The position numbers and the translations under genes are program-made. A stretch of DNA of 24,742 nt, taken from the NCBI GenBank assembly GCA_002503885.1, contig DASQ01000110.1, forward strand, positions 1 through 24,742. The letters are read 5' to 3'. Positions 14,014 through 22,023 of the stretch are shown one piece after another (within the stretch, counting starts at the first letter, position 1; each line of letters starts with the position of its first letter). Source of the DNA: Methanoculleus marisnigri (GTDB taxonomy: Archaea; Halobacteriota; Methanomicrobia; Methanomicrobiales; Methanoculleaceae). The notes beneath the pieces are model-generated. The model made no database searches. It worked only from the letters and a program-made list of their open reading frames with translations, and was not told where the DNA came from.

Positions 14014-14439
14014 ATGGAGAGTCCGACCGGTATACCGGAGGGTACGGCGTTTCCCCCGGACCTGGAATGCCTCGGCATCGCCCCGGGAACGAAGATCGAT
14101 ATCCGGGAGCTCGACGCGATGGGAAAGCGCCATGACTTCCACGTCTTCCTCTACTTTGAAGAATCGCTGGCAAGGTCTTCCACGCTCCGGGAAGACCTGC
14201 AGGAGTACAGCGACGTCCCGGACCTGGAGCGCCCGTTCATCAGGCTGGATGCCTTTCTCCGGTACGCCACCGAGTCGGACCCCCTCTTCATCCGGCGCCT
14301 GGACGAGCTCCCGCTGGTCGTCGAGGTCCTCGCCTACGGGGAACTCAGGACACGGGAGGGAGTGACCGTGCCGTACGTCAAAGGCGTGATGCCGTTTCTC
14401 GACGAACTCACGATGGAGGATACGCCGACCGTACCCTGA
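14014..14439 (+). CDS. Hypothetical protein, 141 aa
   Basis: This is an acidic, soluble protein with no family I recognise. It has the pattern DIRELDAMGKRHDFHVFLYFEE near residue 30-50 and a C-terminal EVLAYGELRTREGVTVPYVKGVMPFLDEL, suggesting a small alpha/beta fold. The frame is open up to 13930, but the added residues would cross the divergent promoter region and look non-coding. ATG 14014 with a T-rich element CATTTTTCTA about 25-30 bp upstream is preferred, implying a near-leaderless mRNA. A pyrimidine-rich tract follows the stop, and nadC ends 28 bp further on the other strand. Confidence 0.6.
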   Translation: MESPTGIPEGTAFPPDLECLGIAPGTKIDIRELDAMGKRHDFHVFLYFEESLARSSTLREDLQEYSDVPDLERPFIRLDAFLRYATESDPLFIRRLDELPLVVEVLAYGELRTREGVTVPYVKGVMPFLDELTMEDTPTVP

Positions 14440-14467
14440 CCCTTTCTCTTCTTCCGGGCGGCACCGG

Positions 14468-15328
14468 TCAGGGAACCCGGACTGTGCCCGCGCCCTTCAG
14501 AATATCCAGACTCACGTCGAAGTTCCTGACCGTATGGGTGAGCGCACCCATACTGATGATATCGATCCCGGTCGCGGCATACCCGGCAAGGTCACCGGCG
14601 CCAACTCCTCCTGAGACTTCAAGGGTCAGGTGGTCCCGGAGGCCCCGCTCGTTGAGCACCCGGACGGTCTCCCGGACTGCGTCCGGCGCCATGTTGTCGA
14701 GCAAAATGATATCGGCCCCGGCCTCTGCAGCCAGGATTGCGTCCTGTGCCGTCTCGACCTCCACCTCGACCGTCCGGTAGAGGCTCTGCTGCTTCGCCTT
14801 CCGGATCGCTTCGGGGAGCGGCACCAGCGCGAGGTGGTTATCCTTGATCAGGATCATATCCGAAAGGCAGTAGCGGTGCGGGTCGCCCCCGCCGAGCACC
14901 ACTGCCTTCTTGTCGAGCATCCGGAGTCCCGGGGCGGTCTTTCGGGTCGCGGCAATCCGGACGGCAGGCGAGACCTTCCGGACCGCGTCGACCGCCTCCC
15001 GGGTCCGGGTCGCAATCCCGCTCATCCGCCCGATGATGTTGAGCGCCGTCCGCTCCACGAGGAGGATCGCTCTCGCAGGGCCGTCGAGCTCAAAGAGGGT
15101 CGCTCCAGGGGCAACCGCCCTGCCGTCAGCGGAGTGCTGCCGGACCGTGACCCCGAAGTGCTCGAAGAGCGCCCGTGCCTCCGCGAGGCCTGCGACGACC
15201 CCTGCATCCTTCGCCCGGATCACCGCCCGGCAGATGACGTCGGGGACGACCGTCTCAGAGGTGACGTCGCCCCACGGCGCATCCTCCCGGACGAACCTGA
15301 GCAGGTCCTCAATCGGGATCATACTCAC
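14468..15328 (-). CDS. nadC: Nicotinate-nucleotide pyrophosphorylase (quinolinate phosphoribosyltransferase)
   Basis: NadC converts quinolinate and PRPP to nicotinate mononucleotide, with loss of CO2. The 286-aa product is full length. It has the N-terminal APWGDVTSETVV, the substrate-binding RTALNIIGRMSGIAT, the basic signature TRKTAPGLRMLDKKAV followed by GGGDPHRY and LIKDNH, and acidic barrel residues in VEVEVET and IILLDNM. The GTG at 15326-15328 overlaps the nadA stop as GTGA, so translation is coupled; ATG 15322 is the alternative. It is the last gene of nadX-nadA-nadC. Confidence 0.96.
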   Translation of the reverse strand: MSMIPIEDLLRFVREDAPWGDVTSETVVPDVICRAVIRAKDAGVVAGLAEARALFEHFGVTVRQHSADGRAVAPGATLFELDGPARAILLVERTALNIIGRMSGIATRTREAVDAVRKVSPAVRIAATRKTAPGLRMLDKKAVVLGGGDPHRYCLSDMILIKDNHLALVPLPEAIRKAKQQSLYRTVEVEVETAQDAILAAEAGADIILLDNMAPDAVRETVRVLNERGLRDHLTLEVSGGVGAGDLAGYAATGIDIISMGALTHTVRNFDVSLDILKGAGTVRVP

Positions 15329-16221
15329 GCTCCGACGGTGATCATCCGCTCGATGGCCCGCCGTGCCCGGTCCATGATCTCCGGGGAGAGGACGACCTCA
15401 TACTCCTCGCGCTCGAGCGCCCGCCGGAGGTCGGCGGGGGATATCTTCTTCATATCCGCGCAGACAGCCTCCGGCTTCTCGTAAAAGACCCTTCCCGGGT
15501 AGAGCATCCGGAGGCGGAAGGCCATCTCCCGCTCGGTGAAGACCCACCAGGGCTCGTCCCCGCCGGCCGCGGCGCCCCGGACCATGCCTCCCGTGGAGGC
15601 TATCAGGTCTGCCCGCTCCTGGACCTCCGGCGGGCATTCGGGGTGGCAGATGACCCTGCCGCCCTTTCTCCGCGCCGCTTCAACGTCGGCAAGGGTAAAC
15701 CCGGTGTGGACATAGCAGTGGCCACCGGGCGGCATCGGGACGATCGTCTTCTCCGGGAGCTCCCGCTGGACATATGCCGCAAGGTTTGCATCCGGCCCGA
15801 AGAGTATCGTATCGTTTGGGAGCGACGCGACGACCTGAACTGCGTTTGCCGAGGTGCAGGTGATGTCGGCGAGCGCCTTGCTTTCCGCTGTACTGTTGAC
15901 GTAGACCACGACGGCCGCATCGGGGTATCGCTGTCGTGCCTCCCGGATCAGGTCCGGGGTCAGGAAGTCGGCGAGAGGGCACCCCGCGTCCTCTACCGGA
16001 ATGATCACCTTCCGCTCCGGGTTGAGGATCTTTGCCGTCTCGGCCATGAACCGGACACCGCAGACGACGATCAGGTCCGCCCCGGTCTCCTTCGCCTTCA
16101 CCGCGAGCTCGAGGCTGTCGCCCACCACGTCGGCAAGCGCCTGAACCTCCATGGGCTGATAGTTATGCGCCATGACGACTGCGTTCTTTCTGGCTTTGAG
16201 CGCACGAATCTCCTTTTCCAT
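15325..16221 (-). CDS. nadA: Quinolinate synthase, [4Fe-4S] enzyme
   Basis: NadA condenses iminoaspartate with dihydroxyacetone phosphate to form quinolinate. The 298-aa protein has the three conserved cysteines that bind the oxygen-sensitive [4Fe-4S] cluster: C81 (DAGCPLAD), C169 (GGHCYVH) and C254 (EAVCADM). Their spacing matches the hyperthermophile enzymes. Other family stretches are MAHNYQPMEVQALADVVGDSL and TSANAVQVV. The start lies 2 bp after the nadX stop, and its end overlaps nadC. Iminoaspartate would come from NadX, since no L-aspartate oxidase (nadB) is present. Confidence 0.96.
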   Translation of the reverse strand: MEKEIRALKARKNAVVMAHNYQPMEVQALADVVGDSLELAVKAKETGADLIVVCGVRFMAETAKILNPERKVIIPVEDAGCPLADFLTPDLIREARQRYPDAAVVVYVNSTAESKALADITCTSANAVQVVASLPNDTILFGPDANLAAYVQRELPEKTIVPMPPGGHCYVHTGFTLADVEAARRKGGRVICHPECPPEVQERADLIASTGGMVRGAAAGGDEPWWVFTEREMAFRLRMLYPGRVFYEKPEAVCADMKKISPADLRRALEREEYEVVLSPEIMDRARRAIERMITVGA

Positions 16222-16223
16222 TG

Positions 16224-16982
16224 CTACGTACCCACCACCAGAGGGTTCTCGAGGTTCTTTAAGAGCGTCAGGATGGAGAGGGCTGCCATGTAACTCGTTG
16301 CCGGGTTATCGGGGCTCGGGACGTTCCTGACCCGGACGTAGATGTCCCCGAAGTCGCCCTCGACGAATATCTCGTGAATGTTCCTCTCCGCTGCAGGGTC
16401 GACCCAGAGTTCCACGTCGGCGTCCCTGCCGGCAGCGAGTCCCAACGCTACTGCGACATTGATATTTTTCGGGTATTGCTTGATACAGTCGTGCGCCAGC
16501 CCCTTAAATATCTCCGTAGGGGCCGCGGCGGTCATCCCGAGCGACGCGGGGGGTTTCGTCGTTCGCAGGAGGAGTTTCCTCGGCGGCGAGACCTGACCGA
16601 TCTTGAGGTTATCGAGCCCGATGATGGCGCCGCTCGGAATACGGATCTTCTTTCCCGCCTCCCGTGCGACTTCGATGAGGTGCTCGCGGAACTCATCGTC
16701 CGCGAGAGCTCCCCCTGAGAGGACGATAATGTCCCGTCCCGACCGGAGAACCGCCTCGCCATAGAACCTGACGGCATCGACCGAGGCGGCTTCCACGACG
16801 ATCGAGAAGTCATCCCGCATGAAGGCTTCAAAGTCCGTATACGGCCGCGCATGGCAGAGCGCCGCCAGTTCTTCAGCCCGTCCGGGGATGATATCGAAGA
16901 CGGCGACAACCTGGATGCTCTCGGCGTGTGTGGCGATGATATGCCCGACGTTGCCGCATCCCAGCAACCCTATTTTAATCAT
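16224..16982 (-). CDS. nadX: L-aspartate dehydrogenase
   Basis: NadX oxidises L-aspartate to iminoaspartate with NAD(P)+, replacing the oxygen-dependent oxidase NadB and suiting an anaerobe. The 252-aa product has the nucleotide-binding GLLGCGNVG at residues 5-13, the stretch IVVEAASVDAVR, IRIPSGAIIGLDNLK, and the C-terminal catalytic region KNINVAVALGLAAGRDADVELWVDP with NIHEI. The ATG at 16982 gives the normal family length. It begins the nadX-nadA-nadC operon and is divergent from the methylthiotransferase, with a 62-bp shared promoter region containing a palindrome. Confidence 0.95.
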   Translation of the reverse strand: MIKIGLLGCGNVGHIIATHAESIQVVAVFDIIPGRAEELAALCHARPYTDFEAFMRDDFSIVVEAASVDAVRFYGEAVLRSGRDIIVLSGGALADDEFREHLIEVAREAGKKIRIPSGAIIGLDNLKIGQVSPPRKLLLRTTKPPASLGMTAAAPTEIFKGLAHDCIKQYPKNINVAVALGLAAGRDADVELWVDPAAERNIHEIFVEGDFGDIYVRVRNVPSPDNPATSYMAALSILTLLKNLENPLVVGT

Positions 16983-17010
16983 TAAATAAAGAGGTTGTAA
17001 TATCAGCGGT

Positions 17011-17031
17011 TAAGTATTGTGCTCGGCACAA
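17011..17031 (-). promoter_or_regulatory. nadX promoter with overlapping dyad TTGTGC-TCG-GCACAA
   Basis: On the minus strand a TATA-like AATACTTAA (about 17011-17019) lies 30-37 bp upstream of the nadX ATG. Directly beside it is a perfect 6-bp inverted repeat with a 3-nt spacer at 17017-17031, which overlaps the BRE position. A repressor bound there would block nadX and might affect the divergent methylthiotransferase gene 14 bp away. The regulator is unknown. Confidence 0.5.
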
Positions 17032-17044
17032 AACCGGCCGGAAG

Positions 17045-18370
17045 ATGGTAAAACATCCTCCGAACGATACGGGGGATCACACCCCCGCGGGATCGGTCCG
17101 GCTGCCGACCGCGCGCAGGGAGTCGATTGCTATTACCCTTGAGGATCTGCGGGGAAGACGAATCTACATCGAGAGTTACGGATGCACCTATAACCACGCC
17201 GACACCCGGAGGCTGGAAGCGATACTGGAAGGTCTCGGCTGCAGGCTGACCGGGCCGGACGAGGCGGAGACCGTGATCGTCAACACCTGCACGGTGATCG
17301 AAGCAACCGAACGGAAAATGCTCCGGCGCCTCGCGGCCTTCGCCGACCGTGACCTCTACGTGACCGGGTGCATGCCGCTCGTCCAGATGGAGAAGATTCA
17401 CGCGGTCTGTACACCGCAGATCATCCACCAAGACGAGATTCACAAGCGCTCCGGCGGCGTCGGCAGCCCGGGAGCCGGATCGATCGGCGTGGTGCAGGTG
17501 GCGAGCGGGTGCGTCGGCCACTGCAGTTACTGCATCACCCGGCTCGCACGGGGGCGGCTCAAGAGCGCATCTGCTAACGAGATCCTCGATGCCGTGCGGC
17601 AGCTCGCCGCATCGGGCGCCTATGAGATCCAGTTGACCGGGCAGGACGTGGCTGCCTGGGGGCTCGACCGGGGCGAGACCCTTCCCGACCTCCTGCAAGA
17701 GATCGCAGGTATCCCCGGGAGATTCGCCGTCCGGCTGGGGATGATGAACCCAGCATCGGTGCTCAGGATCCTCGAACCGCTCGTCGATGCCTACGAGAGC
17801 GATAAGGTCTTCCGGTTCCTCCACCTCCCCGTCCAATCTGGTTCGGACTCCGTCCTCGACCGGATGCAGCGCGGTTACTCCGCGGCCGACGTCGTGAAGA
17901 TCGTCGATGCGTTCCGGGAGCGCTACCCGGATATGATGATCTCGTCGGACTTCATCACCGGGTTTCCCGGGGAGACGGACGATGAGTTCCAACAGACGCT
18001 CGAACTCCTGCGAAGGGCGGCGTTCGTGAAGGTGAACATCACCCGCTACTCCCGGCGGCCAGGCACGCCCGCCGCTGTCCTGAAGAACCTCCCTGAAAAG
18101 GTACGGAAAGTCAGGTCCCGGGCGCTACTTCGCCAGGCGAACATCATCTACGACCGCTACAACGAGCGCTGGATCGGGAGGGAGACACCAATCGTTGCGA
18201 CTGAGAAGCACGCGACCTCCTCGACCGTCTGCCGCAACCCCTGCTACCTCAACGTCGTCATCGCAGAAGACCTGCCGTTCGGGTTCTCCGGGAGGGCGAT
18301 GATCACCGCCAACCGGCGCCACTACGTCATCGGCACGCTGGTCCCGTCCGGTGCCGGCCACAGGGTTTAG
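17045..18370 (+). CDS. tRNA t6A37 methylthiotransferase (MtaB/CDKAL1-type radical SAM)
   Basis: The enzyme adds a methylthio group to N6-threonylcarbamoyladenosine at position 37 of ANN-decoding tRNAs. The 441-aa protein has the UPF0004 domain with cluster cysteines C47 (SYGCTYN), C82 (NTCTV) and C109 (TGCMP). The radical SAM triad is C156-x3-C160-x2-C163 (CVGHCSYC). A C-terminal TRAM-like region follows from about residue 375. It belongs to the archaeal/eukaryotic e-MtaB branch. The first ~37 residues (to TLEDLRGRRIYIES) are a poorly conserved extension; no other ATG, GTG or TTG start nearer the domain was found. It is divergent from nadX. Confidence 0.9.
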   Translation: MVKHPPNDTGDHTPAGSVRLPTARRESIAITLEDLRGRRIYIESYGCTYNHADTRRLEAILEGLGCRLTGPDEAETVIVNTCTVIEATERKMLRRLAAFADRDLYVTGCMPLVQMEKIHAVCTPQIIHQDEIHKRSGGVGSPGAGSIGVVQVASGCVGHCSYCITRLARGRLKSASANEILDAVRQLAASGAYEIQLTGQDVAAWGLDRGETLPDLLQEIAGIPGRFAVRLGMMNPASVLRILEPLVDAYESDKVFRFLHLPVQSGSDSVLDRMQRGYSAADVVKIVDAFRERYPDMMISSDFITGFPGETDDEFQQTLELLRRAAFVKVNITRYSRRPGTPAAVLKNLPEKVRKVRSRALLRQANIIYDRYNERWIGRETPIVATEKHATSSTVCRNPCYLNVVIAEDLPFGFSGRAMITANRRHYVIGTLVPSGAGHRV

Positions 18371-18374
18371 CCCC

Positions 18375-18392
18375 CCCGAAACTTTTTCTTCC
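18375..18392 (+). promoter_or_regulatory. Promoter of the DtxR-like regulator
   Basis: CCCGAAAC followed by TTTTTCTT resembles BRE plus TATA, about 25-35 bp upstream of ATG 18414. The oligo-T may also terminate the upstream methylthiotransferase transcript. Confidence 0.4.
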
Positions 18393-18413
18393 GGCAGAGC
18401 ATACCCTCTTCCC

Positions 18414-18857
18414 ATGCAGGGGTTCACCGGAGATGAGCTCTCCTCGAGGAAGGCAGAATTCCTCAAATACATCTATATGCGGGGCGACGTCGTGAAGACG
18501 ACCGAGATCGCCGCCCACTTCTCGGTCGCGCCCTCGACGGCGACAAAGGCGCTTGGAGAGATTGCAAAAGCAGGATACATCGAGCATACGCCCTATCATG
18601 GGGTGAAGATGACAACTCTCGGCACCGACTACGCCCGGTTCCTGATCCGGCGTCATCGGATCGTCGCCCTGGTGCTCAGCCGCTACGGCCTTGAGCCCGA
18701 CGAAGCCTGCAGGGAGGCGAAGAAGATCGAGCAGTGCTTCTCAAAGGACCTCACCAACAGGATGTGTACGTCGCTTGGGCACCCGATGATGAGCGGCTGC
18801 GGCGAGATCGAGCACGACCATTGCTGCTGTTGCCCCGCCGGCGACCACCAGAGGTGA
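18414..18857 (+). CDS. DtxR/MntR-like metalloregulator with Cys-rich C-terminus
   Basis: The 147-aa product has the DtxR-type winged helix (residues about 8-75): KAEFLKYIYMRGDVVKTTEIAAHFSVAPSTATKALGEIAKAGYIEH, shown in part, then a wing YHGVKMTTLG. The dimerisation helix with H81 and the region EAKKIEQCFS follow. Where DtxR and MntR have a metal-binding E-H pair, this protein has E106-Q107-C108. The C-terminus carries C99, C118, C129 and a cluster HDHCCCC at about 134-140, ending without an SH3-like domain. ATG 18414 is preferred over 18351, which overlaps the upstream gene. Its position just before znuACB suggests it senses zinc and represses that operon (inference). Confidence 0.82.
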   Translation: MQGFTGDELSSRKAEFLKYIYMRGDVVKTTEIAAHFSVAPSTATKALGEIAKAGYIEHTPYHGVKMTTLGTDYARFLIRRHRIVALVLSRYGLEPDEACREAKKIEQCFSKDLTNRMCTSLGHPMMSGCGEIEHDHCCCCPAGDHQR

Positions 18858-18861
18858 CGGT

Positions 18862-18877
18862 AAAACGTTTTTTATTT
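18862..18877 (+). promoter_or_regulatory. znuA promoter with palindrome AAAACGTTTT
   Basis: The perfect 10-bp palindrome AAAACGTTTT at 18862-18871 overlaps a TATA-like TTTTTTATTT (18868-18877). The whole lies between the regulator stop (18857) and the znuA ribosome site. It is a natural place for the upstream regulator to bind. The distance to ATG 18924 allows a leader of about 25-30 nt. Confidence 0.45.
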
Positions 18878-18923
18878 CGGCATGAGGAGATTTGGGGCCA
18901 TACCACATTTGGAGTGGAGAACC

Positions 18924-19859
18924 ATGGGATCACAGGATAAAGGCAATATTACTTCTTTATCGCTCATTGCAGCCGCATTTGTAATCCTCCTGCTGGCAGC
19001 AGCCACGGCGGGATGCACCGGGACCGACCGGCAGCAGGATGACCGGGTCGTCGTCGCGGTCACCATACCGCCCGAGCAGGAGTTCGTGGAACGAATCGGG
19101 GGCGATCACGTCCGCGTGATTCTGCTGGTGCCGCCCGGGGCCGACCCGCACACCTACGAACCGCCGCCGGGGGTCCTCGCCGATGTCGCGGAGGCGGATA
19201 TGTATGCCGTGGTGGGTTCGGGGATAGAGTTCGAACTTGCCTGGCAGGAGAAGATTGCCGCCCTGAACCCCGATATGCTCGTCGTCGACTGCTCGCAGGG
19301 CGTCGACCTGATCTCGACCGGGGAGGCGGATCACGAGGAGGAAGACCCCCTAGAGAGCCACCACCACGGGGGGACCGATCCGCACATCTGGGTATCGCCC
19401 AAAAACGCGAAGGTCATGGTCGAGAACATCCGCGAAGGCCTCGTGGAGGTCGACCCGGCAAACGCCGACGACTACCGCCGGAACGCCGATGATTACCTGG
19501 AGGAACTTGATACCCTGGACGCTGAGATCGCCGGAGCGCTCGCTGAATCAGGGACCACGAAGGTCATGGTCTACCACTCGTCGTGGGCCTACCTGGCCCG
19601 GGACTACGGCCTTACCGAGGTCCCGATCGAGGACGAGGGAAAAGAACCCTCCCCGCAGAGGTTAGAGCACCTGATCACGCAGGCGAAGGAGGAGCAGATC
19701 AGAGTGATCTTCGCGTCGCCCGAGCACTCCACCCGGAGCGCCGAGGTGATCGCAGACGAGATCGACGGCACCGTGGTGCTGGTGAGCCCGCTCGCGAAGG
19801 ACTACCTGGAGAACATGCGAGACGTGGCTTCGGCATTCGCAGAGAGCGGCAAACCATGA
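18924..19859 (+). CDS. znuA: Zinc-type ABC transporter substrate-binding lipoprotein
   Basis: ZnuA captures zinc (or manganese) outside the membrane and delivers it to ZnuB. The 311-aa product has a signal segment (residues about 11-30) ending in lipobox ATAG-C31, so it is a lipid-anchored protein. Cluster A-I features are PPGADPHTYEPPPG, a His/acid-rich loop (DHEEEDPLESHHH) followed by GTDPHIWVSPKN, MVYHSSWAYLARDYGL, and FASPEHSTRSAEV. The His-rich loop is typical of zinc-specific members. ATG 18924 is chosen since GGAGTGGAG precedes it by about 5 nt and it places the signal peptide correctly; an upstream ATG at 18882 would add a non-signal extension. Its stop overlaps znuC as ATGA. Confidence 0.93.
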   Translation: MGSQDKGNITSLSLIAAAFVILLLAAATAGCTGTDRQQDDRVVVAVTIPPEQEFVERIGGDHVRVILLVPPGADPHTYEPPPGVLADVAEADMYAVVGSGIEFELAWQEKIAALNPDMLVVDCSQGVDLISTGEADHEEEDPLESHHHGGTDPHIWVSPKNAKVMVENIREGLVEVDPANADDYRRNADDYLEELDTLDAEIAGALAESGTTKVMVYHSSWAYLARDYGLTEVPIEDEGKEPSPQRLEHLITQAKEEQIRVIFASPEHSTRSAEVIADEIDGTVVLVSPLAKDYLENMRDVASAFAESGKP

Positions 19860-20623
19860 GCGCCCCCGTGATCGAGATCGACGATGTCTGGGTCAGGCTG
19901 CGTGGCCACACGGTGCTTGAGGCCGTGAGCCTCGCCATTCACCCTGACGAGTTCTACGCGATCATCGGGCCGAACGGCGGCGGGAAGACGACGCTCCTCC
20001 GGGTGATCCTCGGCCTGCTCGCCCCCTCTCGCGGCGTCGTCCGGATCCTCGGCAGCACCGGGGCAGAGATGCGCAGGTTCCTCGGCTACGTCCCCCAGTT
20101 CCGGACGTTCGACTTCGATTACCCCATCACCGTGCGGGAGATGGTCCTCTCCGGCCGCCTCGGCCACGTCACCCGCAGGCCCCGGCGCTACGATGCCGGG
20201 GACCGTGACCGAACGGAGGAGGCGCTTGAGACGATGCACATCGCCGATCTCGCCGACCGGCAGATCCGGGACCTCTCGGGTGGGGAGCAGCAGCGGGCGA
20301 TCATCGCCCGGGCGCTCGTCGGCGACCCGAAGGTGCTCCTCCTCGACGAGCCGACGGTCTACGTGGACGCCCCGACGGAGGCGCAGTTCTACGAGGTCCT
20401 GGACCGCCTCCGCGACCGGATGGCGATCGTCCTCGTAACCCACGACATCGGGGTGATCCCGGCCCACGTGACCCGGGTTGCCTGCCTAAACCGGCGCCTC
20501 TATACGCACGATACGAACGAGATCACGCCGGATATGCTTGAGGCCGCATACCACTGTCCGGTGGACCTGATCGCCCACGGCGTTCCGCACCGTGTCTTTT
20601 CGGAACACTCAAGGGAGGAGTGA
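19856..20623 (+). CDS. znuC: Zinc-type ABC transporter ATP-binding protein
   Basis: This 255-aa ATPase powers metal import. It has Walker A GPNGGGKTT (38-46), a Q-loop YVPQFRTFDFDYPITVREMV, the ABC signature LSGGEQQR (140-147), Walker B VLLLDEP (160-166) followed by TVYVDAPTEAQFYEVL, and the switch histidine in VLVTHDIG. The DEPTVYVD stretch and the FDFDYPITV segment are typical of the metal (ZnuC/MntB) subfamily. The ATG overlaps the znuA stop (ATGA), and the stop is 2 bp before the znuB ATG. Co-translation with both neighbours is likely. Confidence 0.95.
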   Translation: MSAPVIEIDDVWVRLRGHTVLEAVSLAIHPDEFYAIIGPNGGGKTTLLRVILGLLAPSRGVVRILGSTGAEMRRFLGYVPQFRTFDFDYPITVREMVLSGRLGHVTRRPRRYDAGDRDRTEEALETMHIADLADRQIRDLSGGEQQRAIIARALVGDPKVLLLDEPTVYVDAPTEAQFYEVLDRLRDRMAIVLVTHDIGVIPAHVTRVACLNRRLYTHDTNEITPDMLEAAYHCPVDLIAHGVPHRVFSEHSREE

Positions 20624-20625
20624 GC

Positions 20626-21435
20626 ATGTTCGAGGTGCTCGGATTTGAGTTCTTCAGGAACGCGCTCGTCGCCGGGGTGCTCGCGAGCGTCGCCTGCGGC
20701 GTCATCGGCACCTACGTCGTGGTGCGGCGGATGGTCTCGGTCAGCGGCGGCATCTCCCACGCAGCCTTCGGCGGGATAGGCCTTGGCTACTTCCTCGGGA
20801 TAGACCCGCTCATCGGCGCCACCGGGTTCACCGTGGCGACAGCGCTCGGGATGGGTACGCTCCAGCTCCGGGCCAGGCAGCAGATGGATACGCTCATCGG
20901 CGCGGTCTGGGCGGCGGGAATGGCGCTCGGCATCCTCTTTGTCTACTTAACACCGGGATTCGCCCCCGACCTTTTCTCATACCTCTTCGGGAACATCCTC
21001 CTCGTGCCGCGGGACGATATCCTGCTGATGGCGATCCTCATTGTCATCATCGTCGCCGTCGTAGCCTACCTCTACCGGGAGTTCCAGGCGATCACCTTCG
21101 ACCCGGATTACGCGACGGTCATGAACCTCCCGGTCGAACGGCTCTCGCTCCTCCTCCTGGTGCTGATTGCGCTCACGGTGGTGATGCTGATCCAGGTGGT
21201 GGGGATCATTCTCGTGATCGCCCTCCTCACGCTCCCGGCGGCGATCAGCCGCCTCTTCACCACCCGGATCTGGAGCATGATGCTTCTTGCCGTCGGTCTC
21301 GGCATCGTCTTCTCCGTGACCGGGATATGGCTCTCCTACCTTTTGAACGTCCCCTCAGGAGCGACGATCATTCTCGTGAGCACGCTCGCGTATGCGGGCG
21401 CTCTCGGCATCGAGCGCCTCCGGCAGGGCGACTAG
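20626..21435 (+). CDS. znuB: Zinc-type ABC transporter permease
   Basis: The 269-aa membrane protein has about eight hydrophobic helices and the ABC-3 family signatures: GTYVVVRRMVSVSGGISHAAFGGIGLGYFLG near the N-terminus (shown in part), then YREFQAITFDPDYATVMNLPV, the cytoplasmic loop contacting ZnuC, and VVGIILVIALLTLPAAISRLF. ATG 20626 with GGGAGGAG about 7 nt upstream is preferred; an alternative GTG at 20620 would add two residues and overlap znuC. It completes the ZnuACB importer. Confidence 0.95.
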   Translation: MFEVLGFEFFRNALVAGVLASVACGVIGTYVVVRRMVSVSGGISHAAFGGIGLGYFLGIDPLIGATGFTVATALGMGTLQLRARQQMDTLIGAVWAAGMALGILFVYLTPGFAPDLFSYLFGNILLVPRDDILLMAILIVIIVAVVAYLYREFQAITFDPDYATVMNLPVERLSLLLLVLIALTVVMLIQVVGIILVIALLTLPAAISRLFTTRIWSMMLLAVGLGIVFSVTGIWLSYLLNVPSGATIILVSTLAYAGALGIERLRQGD

Positions 21436-21485
21436 CGGGACAAACCGGTGTGCTTATGCCGGCGTACGCAAGAGGTGAGTGAACA

Positions 21486-22010
21486 ATGGATCCGATCATC
21501 GAAGAGGGATACGCCCGGCTTCTCGAGACCCTCGGGGACCTGCAGGCGAAGAAGGAAGAGTCGGCCTCGGAACTCCGGGGCAACGTAGGAACCCTCCTTG
21601 CGCGGATGGCTGCCGATACGGCGCCGGTCGTGAAGCGGATCGGGCTGGAGATGCTCCGGCGCGCGAAGAGGGAGGCATCGGGGGAGCTCTACGAACAGGT
21701 ATTTTATGAGAAGAAGATGATCGTCCTCGGGAAGGGCGACCCGCTCCCGTACCGCCCGGACGACCCGACAAAGCCTGTCAATGCGCAGATATGCGTCCTC
21801 GACGAAGACGGGGCCTTCCACGAGTTGATGTACACCACCACCGAGATCCGGACCGATTCGTATCTGGGCTCCCTGACGCCGGAGGAGGCCTTCGACGTCT
21901 ACGGCTACGACCTTGTCTTCATGCTCTACCGGGCGCTCTACGAGTATGCAAAGAAAGAAGAGGAACTGACGGCCGCGCTCGCACGGACGCTCGAGTACCT
22001 CGGCTCCTGA
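21486..22010 (+). CDS. Hypothetical protein, 174 aa
   Basis: This soluble protein belongs to no family I can name. The first 70 residues are predicted helical and charged (DLQAKKEESASELRGNV, RMAADTAPVVKRIGLEMLRRAKREA). A central part, FYEKKMIVLGKGDPLPYRPDD, leads to a beta-rich stretch NAQICVLDEDGAFHELMYTTTEIRTDSYLG, and the end is helical (LYRALYEYAKKEEELTAALARTLEYL). It has GAGGTGAG just before the ATG and good coding character. It lies 50 bp after znuB, so it may be in the same transcript or have its own weak promoter. Copy 2 of the mobile element begins 13 bp after its stop. No metal-binding motif suggests a link to zinc uptake. Confidence 0.75.
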   Translation: MDPIIEEGYARLLETLGDLQAKKEESASELRGNVGTLLARMAADTAPVVKRIGLEMLRRAKREASGELYEQVFYEKKMIVLGKGDPLPYRPDDPTKPVNAQICVLDEDGAFHELMYTTTEIRTDSYLGSLTPEEAFDVYGYDLVFMLYRALYEYAKKEEELTAALARTLEYLGS

Positions 22011-22023
22011 AAAATTAATTTTT

